Shown here piece by piece: positions 54,352 through 63,234 of a DNA stretch of 64,000 nt (positions within the stretch are counted from its first letter, which is position 1; every line of letters starts with the position of its first letter). The DNA is from Virgibacillus sp. NKC19-3 (GTDB lineage Bacteria > Bacillota > Bacilli > Bacillales > Amphibacillaceae): the NCBI RefSeq assembly GCF_019837165.1, contig NZ_JAGYHC010000001.1, forward strand, positions 248,001 to 312,000. The letters are read 5' to 3'. The notes beneath the pieces are model-generated. The model saw nothing but the letters and a program-made list of their open reading frames with translations. It made no database searches and was not told where the DNA came from. The position numbers and the translations under genes are program-made.

Positions 54352-54729
54352 CTATTTTTCATCTTCCGCTGGCTCTTTTTTTGGCTTTTGGGGAGGCTTT
54401 TGTTGTCCTTTTAATACTAAATCCTCTGCCTTAATAAACCAATCCACATCCGCACCACGAAAAGTAGCATTTGCTACTGTATCAGCAACGGGATTAATCA
54501 TTTCCACTTCTGCATTATAATCAAATTCCTTTAACGGAATAGAAGCAGGAATACTTACTTGAATCATCCTACCTTGTTCTCTGGATTTTAAATCATAAGT
54601 GCGTTCTTTAACTTCGGAAGATACTGTACCATCTTCATTTTGAAGAAAAACTTCACGTCGTAGTGCAGAAAACTTTAACAATCCAAACGTTTTTTCTTTA
54701 TCAATAATAATGCCTTGCGCTAATCTCAT
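54352..54729 (-). CDS. DUF961/YdcP family protein (Tn916 orf22-like)
   Basis: This 125-aa protein begins MRLAQGIIIDKEKTFGLLKF and includes SREQGRMIQVSIPASIPLKE and FRGADVDWFIKAEDLVLKGQ. It is the second DUF961 protein of Tn916-type modules. I start at ATG 54729 behind AAGGAGG; the frame back to 54831 overlaps the previous gene. A lysine/proline-rich tail follows. Confidence 0.85.
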   Translation of the reverse strand: MRLAQGIIIDKEKTFGLLKFSALRREVFLQNEDGTVSSEVKERTYDLKSREQGRMIQVSIPASIPLKEFDYNAEVEMINPVADTVANATFRGADVDWFIKAEDLVLKGQQKPPQKPKKEPAEDEK

Positions 54730-54742
54730 TTGTAGTTCCTCC

Positions 54743-55057
54743 TTATGCTTTGACGATATCGTCAGCATGTAATTTATAATTTGTAAAGCCACGATCCCCG
54801 ATTTTATAGCCCTCTGCGGTAATACGTGCATTGACTAATTTTACTTTTTCCTCATGTTCAAAGAATTTTTCCCCGGCTTCATTAGGAAGAATGACTTCAA
54901 TGTCATCTGCCCGTTGCACGTCAGAATAGAGATTATAACTGCGAGATAGAGTTGTCATTCGTCCATTAATCCGGCGTTGTTCCACTTTACCTTCTCCGGC
55001 GTATTCTAAGTTTCCAAAAGTTTGTTCCATGTTCGGAATCACATATTTTAGTTCCAT
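54743..55057 (-). CDS. DUF961/YdcP family protein (Tn916 orf23-like)
   Basis: This 104-aa protein starts MELKYVIPNMEQTFGNLEYA and ends GFTNYKLHADDIVKA. It is the first gene of the DUF961 pair. The start is ATG 55057 with AAGAGGTAACT upstream; an extension to 55120 is unlikely. It leads the conjugation operon in Tn916. Confidence 0.87.
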   Translation of the reverse strand: MELKYVIPNMEQTFGNLEYAGEGKVEQRRINGRMTTLSRSYNLYSDVQRADDIEVILPNEAGEKFFEHEEKVKLVNARITAEGYKIGDRGFTNYKLHADDIVKA

Positions 55058-55164
55058 AATAGTTACCTCTTTTCTTATTTTTAATTTACTTACATTTATA
55101 TATAGAAGAAACATGTTCAAAAGGGGGAGAACGAGAGTAAAACATTTGCATGATTAATCACTCC

Positions 55165-55368
55165 TTATGCATTTTGAAATCGGTAATCAACACGTCCATA
55201 AATCACACACCAAAAAACAACCATTGTCTCACCTTTTTTATCACGTACTAATTTTCCATGAAGAAAAAAAGGGTAATCTTCAATTTCAACTTCATTCAAT
55301 ACAAAATGGTCGTCAATCCATTCCATCACCTTATCTTTATAGATTTCCTGTTCATCCAAAGACACCAT
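55165..55368 (-). CDS. Small unknown protein (67 aa) at the start of the transfer operon
   Basis: This small acidic protein (MVSLDEQEIYKDKVMEWIDD, HFVLNEVEIEDYPFFLHGKL, RDKKGETMVVFWCVIYGRVD) starts at ATG 55368 behind AAAGGAG. The frame extends to 55422 but that start lies inside the palindromic repeat. I do not recognise it. It lies at the cargo boundary of the element. Confidence 0.6.
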   Translation of the reverse strand: MVSLDEQEIYKDKVMEWIDDHFVLNEVEIEDYPFFLHGKLVRDKKGETMVVFWCVIYGRVDYRFQNA

Positions 55369-55411
55369 GGCTTTTTCTCCTTTACATCTTTTTTCCAAAC
55401 AATCACAATTT

Positions 55412-55463
55412 AAAAACGCCATCTGTCGGTAAAATACCGTTCAAATGACGTTTTAGGTGTAGT
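55412..55463. repeat. Palindromic repeat, copy 1 (element cargo boundary)
   Basis: AAAACGCCATCTGTCGGTA, AAA, TACCGTTCAAATGACGTTTT makes a nested palindrome (AAAACGTCAT with ATGACGTTTT outside, CGGTA with TACCG inside). It shares its core with 57316-57399 and 61319-61412. In copy 1 one outer base differs (GCC for GTC). Confidence 0.85.
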
Positions 55464-55521
55464 TATTTGTTTTATCATAAAGGTTTATAATTCTATAAGG
55501 AAATATAGTCTGTTCTAATCA

Positions 55522-56109
55522 TTATTGTTGTTTTTCCAATAATGAATTTCTATAATTAGTTGGCGAGACGCTCTGATATTTTTTAAACTTTACAGAGAAT
55601 TGAGTACTGTCACTATACCCAATTTCTAAAGCAATATCTGTAATTGATAATTCTTTAAAGAAAAATAATCTTTTAGCTTCTTGTATTCTTAGTTGATGTA
55701 TATAATTTAAGGGAGTTTTTCCCTTTATTTCTTTAAAACTACGTTGTATATAGTAGGGATTTTTATTCAAAATATTACCTAGCAATTTTAAAGTTATCTT
55801 TTCTTTATAGTGTTCTTGTATATATTTCAGTACATCTTTTGTGATTTCCTCTTTATATCCTTGCCAATCCATTTGATTCGTCTTACATCTGGTACAAGGT
55901 CTGAATCCTTCATTAATAGCTGAATTTAAATCATGATAGATAATGACATGTTTTGGGTTAGGAGTTCTAGCTGTACAAGAAGGACGACACACTGTTTTGG
56001 TTGTCGTTAAAGCATAATAAAACAAACCATCATATTTTTTATCGTTATTTTTGATTGCTTTCCATTGTTCCTTGTTCAATTCAATCTCTCCTTCTAAATT
56101 CGAAGTCAA
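55522..56109 (-). CDS. adaA: AdaA-like AraC regulator with methylphosphotriester (Ada N-terminal) domain
   Basis: This 195-aa protein joins an Ada-type zinc domain (four cysteines Cys41, Cys45, Cys72, Cys75 in VCRPSC and PCTRC) to an AraC double helix-turn-helix (residues 90-188; ITDIALEIGYSDSTQFSVKF). In AdaA of B. subtilis the zinc cysteine takes the methyl group from damaged DNA, which turns on the ada operon. No O6-methylguanine methyltransferase gene is seen here. It is divergent to the ACR3/BASS-like pump, whose promoter it may control. The ligand might be a methylating agent or a methylated arsenical. Confidence 0.85.
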   Translation of the reverse strand: MTSNLEGEIELNKEQWKAIKNNDKKYDGLFYYALTTTKTVCRPSCTARTPNPKHVIIYHDLNSAINEGFRPCTRCKTNQMDWQGYKEEITKDVLKYIQEHYKEKITLKLLGNILNKNPYYIQRSFKEIKGKTPLNYIHQLRIQEAKRLFFFKELSITDIALEIGYSDSTQFSVKFKKYQSVSPTNYRNSLLEKQQ

Positions 56110-56202
56110 TATCTATAATGCTGTATTTTAAAAGTTCATGTACAGTTAAAACTAAAGGTCGGTTGTGCACATCTACCTCTATTATGTGAAGGAGGTTATT
56201 AT

Positions 56203-57156
56203 ATGAATTTTATTGAAAAATTTCAATCCATTGTGATTTTGATAGCAGTAGGAGTAGGACTATTTTTAGGACAGTTTAGTATTTTTGAAAAGAATGCAGA
56301 AACTTTTATTCTTCCATTTTTATTATTGATGCTTTATGGGTTATTTTTAACTATTCCATTACAAAACCTTAAAGCTGCTTTCAAAAACATAAAATTCTTA
56401 GGTACAAGTACTGTAATTAATTTTGTATGGACGCCAATCTTAGCATGGGGATTAGGAGCAATCTTTTTGTCCAATCATCCTGCTTTATGGCTCGGTTTTA
56501 TTTTATTTCTTGTAACTCCATGTACAGATTGGTATTTAATCTTTACATCCATTGCGAAAGGGAATATGTCTCTTTCCACATCGGTATTACCAGTTAACTT
56601 AATTTTGCAAGTAATGTTGTTGCCGGTTTATTTGTTCATTTTTGCAGGGACAATGGAAACAGTTGGGTTATCTACTATAATAGAAAGTGTCATCTTTGTC
56701 TTATTTGTCCCATTTTTATTAGCCAATATAACACGTTATTTATTTAATAAAAAGAAAGCATTCTTAGAAAAGAAACTGATTCCTTTTTTTGCTTTCTCAC
56801 AAATCGTATTCTTGTGTTTAGCTATTATAGCAATGTTCGCTTCGCAAGGCTATTATCTAATAAATAATTTAGGAGTGATCTTTTTAATCCTTCTTCCGCT
56901 TTTATTATTTTTCATAATAAACTTTATTGCTGCACAGACGGTGGGAAAAGTATTTAAGTTTAGCTATGAAGATACAGTAAGTTTAAACATGACCACCATT
57001 GCAAGAAATTCACCTGTTGCCTTAGCCATCGTAGTAACAGCTTTCCCTGACCAACCATTAATTGCTCTTGCTCTTATAATTGGTCCATTAATCGAATTAC
57101 CTGTATTGGCGATAGTATCTCAAAGTTTATTGAGAATTAGAAAACTAGTAAAGTAA
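56203..57156 (+). CDS. ACR3/BASS-family transporter, putative arsenic resistance
   Basis: This 317-aa protein has about ten hydrophobic segments. LGFILFLVTPCTDWYLIFTS near residue 105 has the TPCTDW form of the ACR3 conserved Cys motif (usually APCTAM), and SLNMTTIARNSPVALAIVVT near residue 264 matches the second family region. Start ATG 56203 follows AAGGAGG. It may export arsenite or another anion. The adjacent AdaA-like regulator and the arsenic setting suggest methylated arsenic, but this is inference. Confidence 0.8.
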   Translation: MNFIEKFQSIVILIAVGVGLFLGQFSIFEKNAETFILPFLLLMLYGLFLTIPLQNLKAAFKNIKFLGTSTVINFVWTPILAWGLGAIFLSNHPALWLGFILFLVTPCTDWYLIFTSIAKGNMSLSTSVLPVNLILQVMLLPVYLFIFAGTMETVGLSTIIESVIFVLFVPFLLANITRYLFNKKKAFLEKKLIPFFAFSQIVFLCLAIIAMFASQGYYLINNLGVIFLILLPLLLFFIINFIAAQTVGKVFKFSYEDTVSLNMTTIARNSPVALAIVVTAFPDQPLIALALIIGPLIELPVLAIVSQSLLRIRKLVK

Positions 57157-57315
57157 ATATCCCTATTTAATTTAAAAATTCATCTTTCGTGGTTCTTTAC
57201 TTTCTTGTTTTAATATTTCTCATCTTTCTATTTATGAACCAGCATAAAAAGAGAGAGAAACAAAATAGAGAATTCTTATTTAATCAATTCTTTTCTTATA
57301 AGATAATCATAAATT

Positions 57316-57399
57316 TAAAACGTCATTTGTCGGTAAAGCACCGTTCAAATGACGTTTTAAATGTGATTATAGCTATAATTAATTGTCTTTATATTTTTC
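57316..57399. repeat. Palindromic repeat, copy 2, with downstream homology
   Basis: AAAACGTCAT, TTGTCGGTAAAGCACCGTTC and AAATGACGTTTT form the palindrome. The following 40 bp (TGTGATTATAG...AATTGTCTTTA) matches the sequence after copy 3. So copy 2 has the same right-hand context as the true right end of the element. Between here and 57607 there is no gene; a weak 11-bp inverted pair (AGGGTAATATA 57424-57434, TATATTACCCT 57577-57587) encloses 164 bp. Confidence 0.82.
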
Positions 57400-57607
57400 A
57401 AACATATGACTAACAATGACTATAGGGTAATATATATACACAAGTAATTAAAAGCTAATTTAACTATGCTGAAAGCTACCTTATATTTACTAAAACGAAC
57501 TACGGTTCTTTTACTCTTAATAACCGCAAGTTGTTTAAGAATACCAGTAGTGTTGTACCAATCACTAATATAAACGTATATTACCCTCATAAATCTTATC
57601 GTTTTTC

Positions 57608-58657
57608 CTATTTCATTTCGTGTTGCTGAATTTTCTGAGCTATATATTTAGCATCATCACTCACACCATATATAAGAGCGGAACTTCTTTTCCTCTGCCA
57701 ACTTAACCCTATAAAATACAAGCCAGCTACGTTCGTAACACCAAAAGAGTGTAACGGTCTCCCTTGATTGCTTAAAACTCCATCGATTTGTATCCATGAA
57801 TAATCATTGCGATAACCAGTCGCCCATATCACATTTTGGACTTGTTTAGTTATACCATTATTAAAATACGCCTTACCTTCTTTAATTTCGCTTAATCTGC
57901 CAACAATCTCCACATTATTTTGTACCGTTTTGTAGTCATTTCCTATTAGAGGCTCTCTTTCCCTTAAAATTTTTCCTATAAAAGAATTTGGCTTTGCCCG
58001 ACCGATTCGGAATGTTTCTAACCACCAAAAGATACTTCTTCCAGCAATATTCTGCGGAATACTTTTCATTGGTTTGCTTTGGGACAGTGTAACCTGATGT
58101 GTTTTACTTAATTCTGCCGCAATCTGAACGCCCGTATTACCTGCTCCTATGATTAAAACATTCCCATTAGGTATTTGAGAAGGATTCCGATATTGAGAAG
58201 CATGGATTTCAAAATTTGCAGTTCCATCATGAACGTTTGGAACAAAAGGATTATAAAAAGCTCCAGTAGCAATAACTACTTGTTTAGCTTTATGCGTTTT
58301 ATTGGGAGTAGCGACTAAGAACTTTTGCTTCTCATTCTGAGTTAGTTTGATGACTTTTTCTTGATGAATGATAGGCAAGTCGTTCTTTATTTTAAAAGCA
58401 TTCAAATAAGCTGCAATTTCATTTTTTTCTGGAAATCCATTTGGATCTCCCTTCAAATGAAAACCATGCAATTGACTATAACTTCTGGGAGTAAATAAGT
58501 GTAATGAATCATAACGTTTTCGCCAAGACATACCGGTTTGTTCATTCTCATCAAGAATAACGAAATGAATATTTTTCTGTTTTAACGAAAAGCCCATAGC
58601 CAAACCAGCTTGCCCGCCACCGATTATTATGACGTCATATTCCATAGAATTTCTCAT
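57608..58657 (-). CDS. Flavin-containing monooxygenase (CzcO/ArsO-like)
   Basis: This enzyme of about 349 aa binds FAD and NADPH: FAD motif [19 protein letters not shown] motif [14 protein letters not shown] near residue 160, and ATG motif [14 protein letters not shown] near 290. Related proteins sit beside czc/cad or ars genes (CzcO, ArsO), perhaps oxidising organic or metal-bound substrates. ATG 58657 overlaps the cadA stop (ATGA), so translation is coupled; ATG 58645 is another possible start. A role in metal resistance is inferred only from position. Confidence 0.83.
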   Translation of the reverse strand: MRNSMEYDVIIIGGGQAGLAMGFSLKQKNIHFVILDENEQTGMSWRKRYDSLHLFTPRSYSQLHGFHLKGDPNGFPEKNEIAAYLNAFKIKNDLPIIHQEKVIKLTQNEKQKFLVATPNKTHKAKQVVIATGAFYNPFVPNVHDGTANFEIHASQYRNPSQIPNGNVLIIGAGNTGVQIAAELSKTHQVTLSQSKPMKSIPQNIAGRSIFWWLETFRIGRAKPNSFIGKILREREPLIGNDYKTVQNNVEIVGRLSEIKEGKAYFNNGITKQVQNVIWATGYRNDYSWIQIDGVLSNQGRPLHSFGVTNVAGLYFIGLSWQRKRSSALIYGVSDDAKYIAQKIQQHEMK

Positions 58658-60774
58658 TTCTTTATCCGTAATAATCGTAAACTGTTTAATGTCACAAGTA
58701 GTGTTGCCCCCATGTCTGAAAATATCGCTATCCATAAAGTTAACCAACCGGGGACAACTAACAATAATGCAACTGCTTTAATCGCTAAAGAAAAGGTAAT
58801 ATTTTGCTTGATAATTGCCATCGCTTTTTGACTTAATTGAATCGTATATGGCAATTTATTTAAATCATCAGACATAAGAGCAATATCCGCTGTTTCTAAC
58901 GCTGTATCGGTTCCTGCACCGCCCATAGCTACCCCGACCGTAGAAGCTGCAAGTGCTGGGGCGTCATTGACACCATCACCAACCATGGCTACATGTTGAT
59001 GTTTTCCTCGAAGTTGTTTAATAAAAGTCAACTTATCTTCTGGTAGTAAATCAGCTTCGACATCCGAAACCCCAACTTGTTGACCAATTGCTTTTGCAGT
59101 TCGTTGGTTATCACCTGTCAGCATAACCGTTTCTACTCCAAGATGATTTAATTTGCTAATGACTGCTTTAGATGATTCTCTCAATTCATCTGCAACCGCA
59201 ATGAATGCAAGAATTTCTGTTTCCGTTCCTAAAACCATGACTGTTTTTCCTGTTGTTTGTAAATGCGTCATTTTTTCTTTTAGGTTAGTTTTTATTTGAT
59301 TATGCAGTTCTTCAAAAAGACTTGGGCTTCCTACATAGTATAATTCATTATTTATCTTTGCTTTAACACCCTTTCCTGTAATAGACTGAAATTCCTTCAT
59401 AGATACATCATTGAAATTCAATCCTTTTTCTTCCGCCTTTCTTATAATAGCGGACGCAAGAGGGTGTTGCGATCCTTTTTCAATGGCTGCTGTGATGGTC
59501 AATAATTCATTTTCGTTTCCATTAACCGTTACAATATCAGTAACAGCAGGAATCCCTTTTGTTAAAGTTCCTGTTTTATCAAAAGCAATAGCTTTCAGAT
59601 TTCCAGTCTCTTCTAAATAAATACCACCTTTAATTAACACGCCATTTTTTGCAGCGTTTCCGATGGCAGTCACTACAGCAACTGGAGTGGAAACAACTAG
59701 GGCACAAGGACAGCCAACTACGAGTACAGCTAACCCTTGATAAATCCATGTACTCCAATCTCCAACAAACAATGGTGGAATAACCGCTATTAACATAGCT
59801 AAAATGACAATAGCTGGAGTATAATATTTGGCAAATTTATCTACGAATGCCTGAGAAGGTGCGCGTTCTGCTTGTGCTTCTTCTACAAGATGAATAATTT
59901 TTGAAAGCGTCGTATCTTCCACTCGTTTGGTTACTCTAACTTCAAGCAAGCCTTCTTCATTTAATGTTCCAGAAAAAACTTCGTCATCTACTGTTTTTGT
60001 AACAGGAACGCTTTCACCAGTAATAGCGGCTTGATTTAATGTAGATGTACCTTTAACCACTAAGCCATCCATTGCTAATTTTTGACCAGACTTTACAATC
60101 ATAATATCGCCAACTTGAATATTATCCACGTGGATACTTGTTTCTTTATTCCCTCGACGAATTAGGGCTTCTTTCGGAGCAATATCCATTAACGATTCGA
60201 TGGATTGGCGGGCTTTATCCATGGAGTAACGTTCTAACGCCTCACTAATGGCAAAAAGGATAACAACAGTCGCACCTTCCATCCACTCGCCGATGATGGC
60301 TGCACCGATAACAGCAATGGTCATGAGTGTATTCATATCGAATTGTAATCTACTTAGGTTTCTTAGACCTTTTATAAAGAGTGTATAACCACCTATTAAA
60401 ATGGACGCTGCATACCCAATAGTTGGAAGGGGGTGTTCTTCACCTAATTGATTTCCTAAAAACCAACTAGCCACAAGTAATATCAGTGCAATATAAACCT
60501 TTATATTTTCTTTGTGTTTCCAAAAAGGGATGTGCTCTGCTTTTGGTTCATTTTCATCTCGAACTTTTAAATTTTCAAACGCGCCTGCTTTTTCTAGTTC
60601 TTCAATGGTTATATGCCCTTGAACATAAACTTTTGACGCTCCAAAATTTACTTCGGCGTCTTCCACACCTTGTAATTTCTTTACGTTATTTTCAAAAGTT
60701 TTTGCACAACCTGCACAACTGAATCCTTGCACACGATAAGCTTTGATTTCTTCTTTTGTTAGTGATTCAGACAT
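58654..60774 (-). CDS. cadA: Cadmium/zinc-exporting P1B-type ATPase CadA
   Basis: This 706-aa pump exports Cd(II), Zn(II) and perhaps Pb(II). The N-terminal metal-binding domain has [11 protein letters not shown] (Cys20, Cys23). The membrane motif is [11 protein letters not shown], the phosphorylation site [11 protein letters not shown] and the hinge [12 protein letters not shown]. All are intact. ATG 60774 overlaps cadC by 8 bp, the usual cadCA arrangement. It is part of the third cargo block of the element. Confidence 0.95.
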   Translation of the reverse strand: MSESLTKEEIKAYRVQGFSCAGCAKTFENNVKKLQGVEDAEVNFGASKVYVQGHITIEELEKAGAFENLKVRDENEPKAEHIPFWKHKENIKVYIALILLVASWFLGNQLGEEHPLPTIGYAASILIGGYTLFIKGLRNLSRLQFDMNTLMTIAVIGAAIIGEWMEGATVVILFAISEALERYSMDKARQSIESLMDIAPKEALIRRGNKETSIHVDNIQVGDIMIVKSGQKLAMDGLVVKGTSTLNQAAITGESVPVTKTVDDEVFSGTLNEEGLLEVRVTKRVEDTTLSKIIHLVEEAQAERAPSQAFVDKFAKYYTPAIVILAMLIAVIPPLFVGDWSTWIYQGLAVLVVGCPCALVVSTPVAVVTAIGNAAKNGVLIKGGIYLEETGNLKAIAFDKTGTLTKGIPAVTDIVTVNGNENELLTITAAIEKGSQHPLASAIIRKAEEKGLNFNDVSMKEFQSITGKGVKAKINNELYYVGSPSLFEELHNQIKTNLKEKMTHLQTTGKTVMVLGTETEILAFIAVADELRESSKAVISKLNHLGVETVMLTGDNQRTAKAIGQQVGVSDVEADLLPEDKLTFIKQLRGKHQHVAMVGDGVNDAPALAASTVGVAMGGAGTDTALETADIALMSDDLNKLPYTIQLSQKAMAIIKQNITFSLAIKAVALLLVVPGWLTLWIAIFSDMGATLLVTLNSLRLLRIKK

Positions 60775-61135
60775 TTACTTTCTCTTCTTTCTGGTGAACT
60801 AACGTAATCGAAATTAATTGCTTAATATGTTCATCATCCAATGAGTAAAAAGCAAGTTTACCTGCTTTCCTGTACTTCACAATTTTTTGTTTATGAAGCG
60901 TTCGTAAATGATGGGAAGCAGTTGCTACGGTTGAGCCAATGATATTCGCAATATCACATACACACAACTCCTCATCTATGCATAGTGCGTAAGAAATTTT
61001 TGTTCTATTTCCATCTGCAAGTACTTTGAATAATTGAGAAACATGTGATAAATCTTCATTTTGTAATTCTTCTTGTATACGATTGACTTTTTCCTCGTCA
61101 TAACAATAAACTTCACACATGTCTTTTTTGACCAT
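60767..61135 (-). CDS. cadC: CadC, ArsR-family metal-responsive repressor
   Basis: CadC releases the cad promoter when it binds Cd, Zn or Pb. This 122-aa protein has Cys7 and Cys11 (MCEVYC), Cys52, and Cys58 and Cys60 (ELCVCD), the residues of the alpha-3N site in staphylococcal CadC. The recognition helix is [19 protein letters not shown] start at ATG 61135 (MVKKDMC) behind GGAGTGG. Two palindromic boxes lie over its promoter. Confidence 0.94.
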   Translation of the reverse strand: MVKKDMCEVYCYDEEKVNRIQEELQNEDLSHVSQLFKVLADGNRTKISYALCIDEELCVCDIANIIGSTVATASHHLRTLHKQKIVKYRKAGKLAFYSLDDEHIKQLISITLVHQKEEKVNV

Positions 61136-61153
61136 TTTCACCACTCCATTTTC

Positions 61154-61218
61154 ATTCAAATATTCATTTGAATATATAATATCTTATTTACGGAATTCAT
61201 TCAAGTATATATTTGAAT
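61154..61218 (-). promoter_or_regulatory. cad promoter with two CadC boxes
   Basis: ATTCAAAT-ATTC-ATTTGAAT (61154-61173) and ATTCAAGT-ATAT-ATTTGAAT (61199-61218) are 8+4+8 palindromes 45 bp apart, centre to centre. On the minus strand TTGAAT and TATTAT are 17 bp apart; box 2 covers the -35 and box 1 lies below the -10. Confidence 0.75.
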
Positions 61219-61318
61219 AAGGAATGAAATTAGCTACTAAAGGGCTTTTGATTTTAGGACTTGTAATGATATTTTCATTCATTTATCTTATAAAAATGTT
61301 ACTTCTAATAATCCCACT

Positions 61319-61412
61319 TAAAAACGTCATCTGTCGGAAAAATACCGTTCAAATGACGTTTTAGGTGTGATTATAGATGTGTTTAATTGTCTTTAGATTT
61401 TTGTAATCCCTT
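61319..61412. repeat. Palindromic repeat, copy 3, near the right end of the element
   Basis: AAAACGTCATCTGTCGGAAA, AATACCGTTCAAATGACGTT continue the copy 1 and 2 pattern, and TGTGATTATAG..TTTAATTGTCTTTAG matches the sequence after copy 2. Two cargo blocks lie between the three copies (55464-57315 and 57400-61318). Confidence 0.85.
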
Positions 61413-61433
61413 GACTGGCAAGGGTTGAATATG

Positions 61434-61466
61434 GTTGTCTATATTTACATTCCTCCAACGGCGCGG
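61434..61466. other. attR of the conjugative element
   Basis: GTTGTCTATAT (61434-61444) is the inverted copy of ATATAGACAAC at the left end. AACGG at 61457-61461 restarts the ABC ATPase codons (AAC GGC GCG GGA AAA ACA). Confidence 0.75.
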
Positions 61467-62218
61467 GAAAAACATCGCTTCTGTCGATTTTGGGATCTTT
61501 CCGTCAAGCATCCTCCGGGTCTATTACCATCAATGGGGAAACTCCGTTTGAACATGCAGGTATTATGCAGCAAGTTGCGCTAATGTATGACAAAGATTAT
61601 GGAGATGAATCCGAAAATGTAAAATCCATGTTTCAGCAAATAGAGCGCTATCGTCCCCATTTCGATATGGAATATGCTGAATATCTTATCGAGCAATTCA
61701 AACTCGACAAGAAGAAGGCGATCAAGAAATTTTCCAAAGGGATGCAGTCGGCTGTTAATGCCATTATCGGTTTAGCATCAAGAGCGCCGATCACGATATT
61801 TGATGAGGTATACCTTGGCATGGATGCACCATCGCGAGATATTTTTTATCAAGCGTTATTGAACGATCAAGAAAAACACCCAAGAATCATCATCCTGTCC
61901 ACCCACCTCGTATCTGAAATGGATTATTTGTTTGATGAGGTAATGATATTAAATAACGGAGAGATGATGCTCCAAGAGGAATATAATTCGCTTGTTGCTA
62001 AAGGTGCATCCATTACCGGAAAAAGCGAACTTGTCGATGACTTTGTCCAATCAAAGACACTACTCCACGAGCAGCAATTGGGGGATACAAAATCTGTCAT
62101 GGTGTATGGAGAACTGCATGATCAGGAAAGGAAAACAGCGATGGATAAAGGACTGGAAACAGGACCAATTTCGCTTCATGAGTTATTTATCCATTTGACG
62201 GAGGAGGATGACCGATGA
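61457..62218 (+). pseudogene. ABC transporter ATPase, 3-prime part
   Basis: The reading NGAGKTSLLSILGSFRQASS continues the Walker A motif that begins at 30371 and runs on to KKFSKGMQSAVNAIIGLASR, then ITIFDEVYLGMDAP (Walker B with Glu) and LSTHLVSEMD (H-loop). There is no start codon or ribosome site of its own. In a cell that has lost the element the gene would be whole. The permease start overlaps its stop by 4 bp. Confidence 0.9.
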
Positions 62219-63024
62219 AACAGAAATCGATATTTCCGAAAGTAATTATGGATATGTTTTCGATTCAATTTGCTTGGGCGTGGGGATTTTTTGGCATCAT
62301 GCTGGTGATAAATATCATTAAGGTTGGGAGAACACTGCTCGGGAACGACAGTGTAGACGGTTATTATGACGCTGTTTTTATTGGGGCTAATATATTTATG
62401 CTTGTTATTGGGATCATATCTACGTCCTTTCTCTCCCATTATGTGGCAAATGGCGTCACAAGAAAAGATTATTTTAAAGGGGCCCTCCTTGCTTCTGTTG
62501 GGCTTTCTGTGGTTATTCCGATTATCGCATTCGTTGTTGATGCGATTGAACGTTTTATCGTGACCAATCTGACAAACATAACATTCGGTGATCCTGGTCT
62601 AAATGCAGTTACCCAAGAAATAGCGGAAGATATTGGTGATATTGGGGGCATTGGTGACGTTATTAGTACGATTGTGCAGTCTGTTATCTTTACACCTTAT
62701 ATCGACCCGGGGAGTAATTGGATCTTAGCCATGGGGGTATTTAGTTTAAATATCTTTCTGTACTATTTGCTCGGCTGGTTAATCAGTGCAAGTTTTTATC
62801 GTTTTGATACGGTCACTGGTTTGGGATTTATTGTTATTGCGCTCGTTCTCTTAATGGCGGGAGATACATTGTTAAGAGTTACGCTCGGTCTGCCGTTACT
62901 TGAAGGTTTGGCAGCGTTGAACGCCATCCCGGCTGGTGTTGCGGCCCTCGGCGTGCTGTTTATTGTGGTTGTTTCTATTTGGATGATTCGGCTGTTGACG
63001 AAGAACGTTTCTGTTAAGATGTAA
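62215..63024 (+). CDS. ABC-2 type membrane permease of the split operon
   Basis: This 269-aa protein has about six hydrophobic segments (VNIIKVGRTLL, GIISTSFLSHYVANG, LNIFLYYLLGWLISASFYRF) and VTRKDYFKGALLASVGLSV as a loop after the second. It overlaps the ATPase stop (ATGA). With the element inserted it loses the native promoter (at 29908), so it can be transcribed only from the element's edge or not at all. Substrate unknown. Confidence 0.8.
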   Translation: MKQKSIFPKVIMDMFSIQFAWAWGFFGIMLVINIIKVGRTLLGNDSVDGYYDAVFIGANIFMLVIGIISTSFLSHYVANGVTRKDYFKGALLASVGLSVVIPIIAFVVDAIERFIVTNLTNITFGDPGLNAVTQEIAEDIGDIGGIGDVISTIVQSVIFTPYIDPGSNWILAMGVFSLNIFLYYLLGWLISASFYRFDTVTGLGFIVIALVLLMAGDTLLRVTLGLPLLEGLAALNAIPAGVAALGVLFIVVVSIWMIRLLTKNVSVKM

Positions 63025-63234
63025 GGAACCATTGTATGAAGACGTCCGTGATAAAATGTATAGTGATGAATGTGAAGATGACTCTTATTTGCTGAAGGTA
63101 CGACCATCTGGAGGCCATCGATTATCTGGAAATAAAATCAGTATTATAATGTGCCTATTGGAAGAGCAAATGGAACCAATGTAGGAAAGTAGAAGATGTA
63201 ACTTATTCCAAAATAAAAGAAGGACGTGTTACGA

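Larger units (their letters stand above)
30484..61460. mobile_element. Integrative conjugative element, Tn916 superfamily, serine-recombinase type, with arsenic and cadmium cargo
   Basis: About 31 kb lies between the two halves of one ABC ATPase gene. From right to left it carries orf23/orf22-like DUF961 genes, FtsK/TcpA, oriT, MobT, TcpD, ArdA, TcpE, VirB4, orf15-, orf14- and TcpC-like genes. The arsenic island, a sigma factor and HTH pair (orf7/orf8-like), a DUF6870 protein and a large serine recombinase follow. The order is that of Tn916 with tet(M) replaced by ars genes and the tyrosine integrase replaced by a serine recombinase (as in Tn5397). ATATAGACAAC occurs at both ends in inverted orientation. 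Additional cargo sits beyond orf23. All conjugation genes look intact. Confidence 0.92.

Noticed and set aside
55165-55448. CRISPR-like reading of the repeated palindromes
   Set aside because: Only three copies, separated by kilobases of genes, with no spacer array or cas gene.
57189-57413. Plus-strand ORF of 74 aa with one hydrophobic segment
   Set aside because: It runs through palindromic repeat copy 2 and starts at GTG without a ribosome site. It could be a remnant but is not a supported gene.
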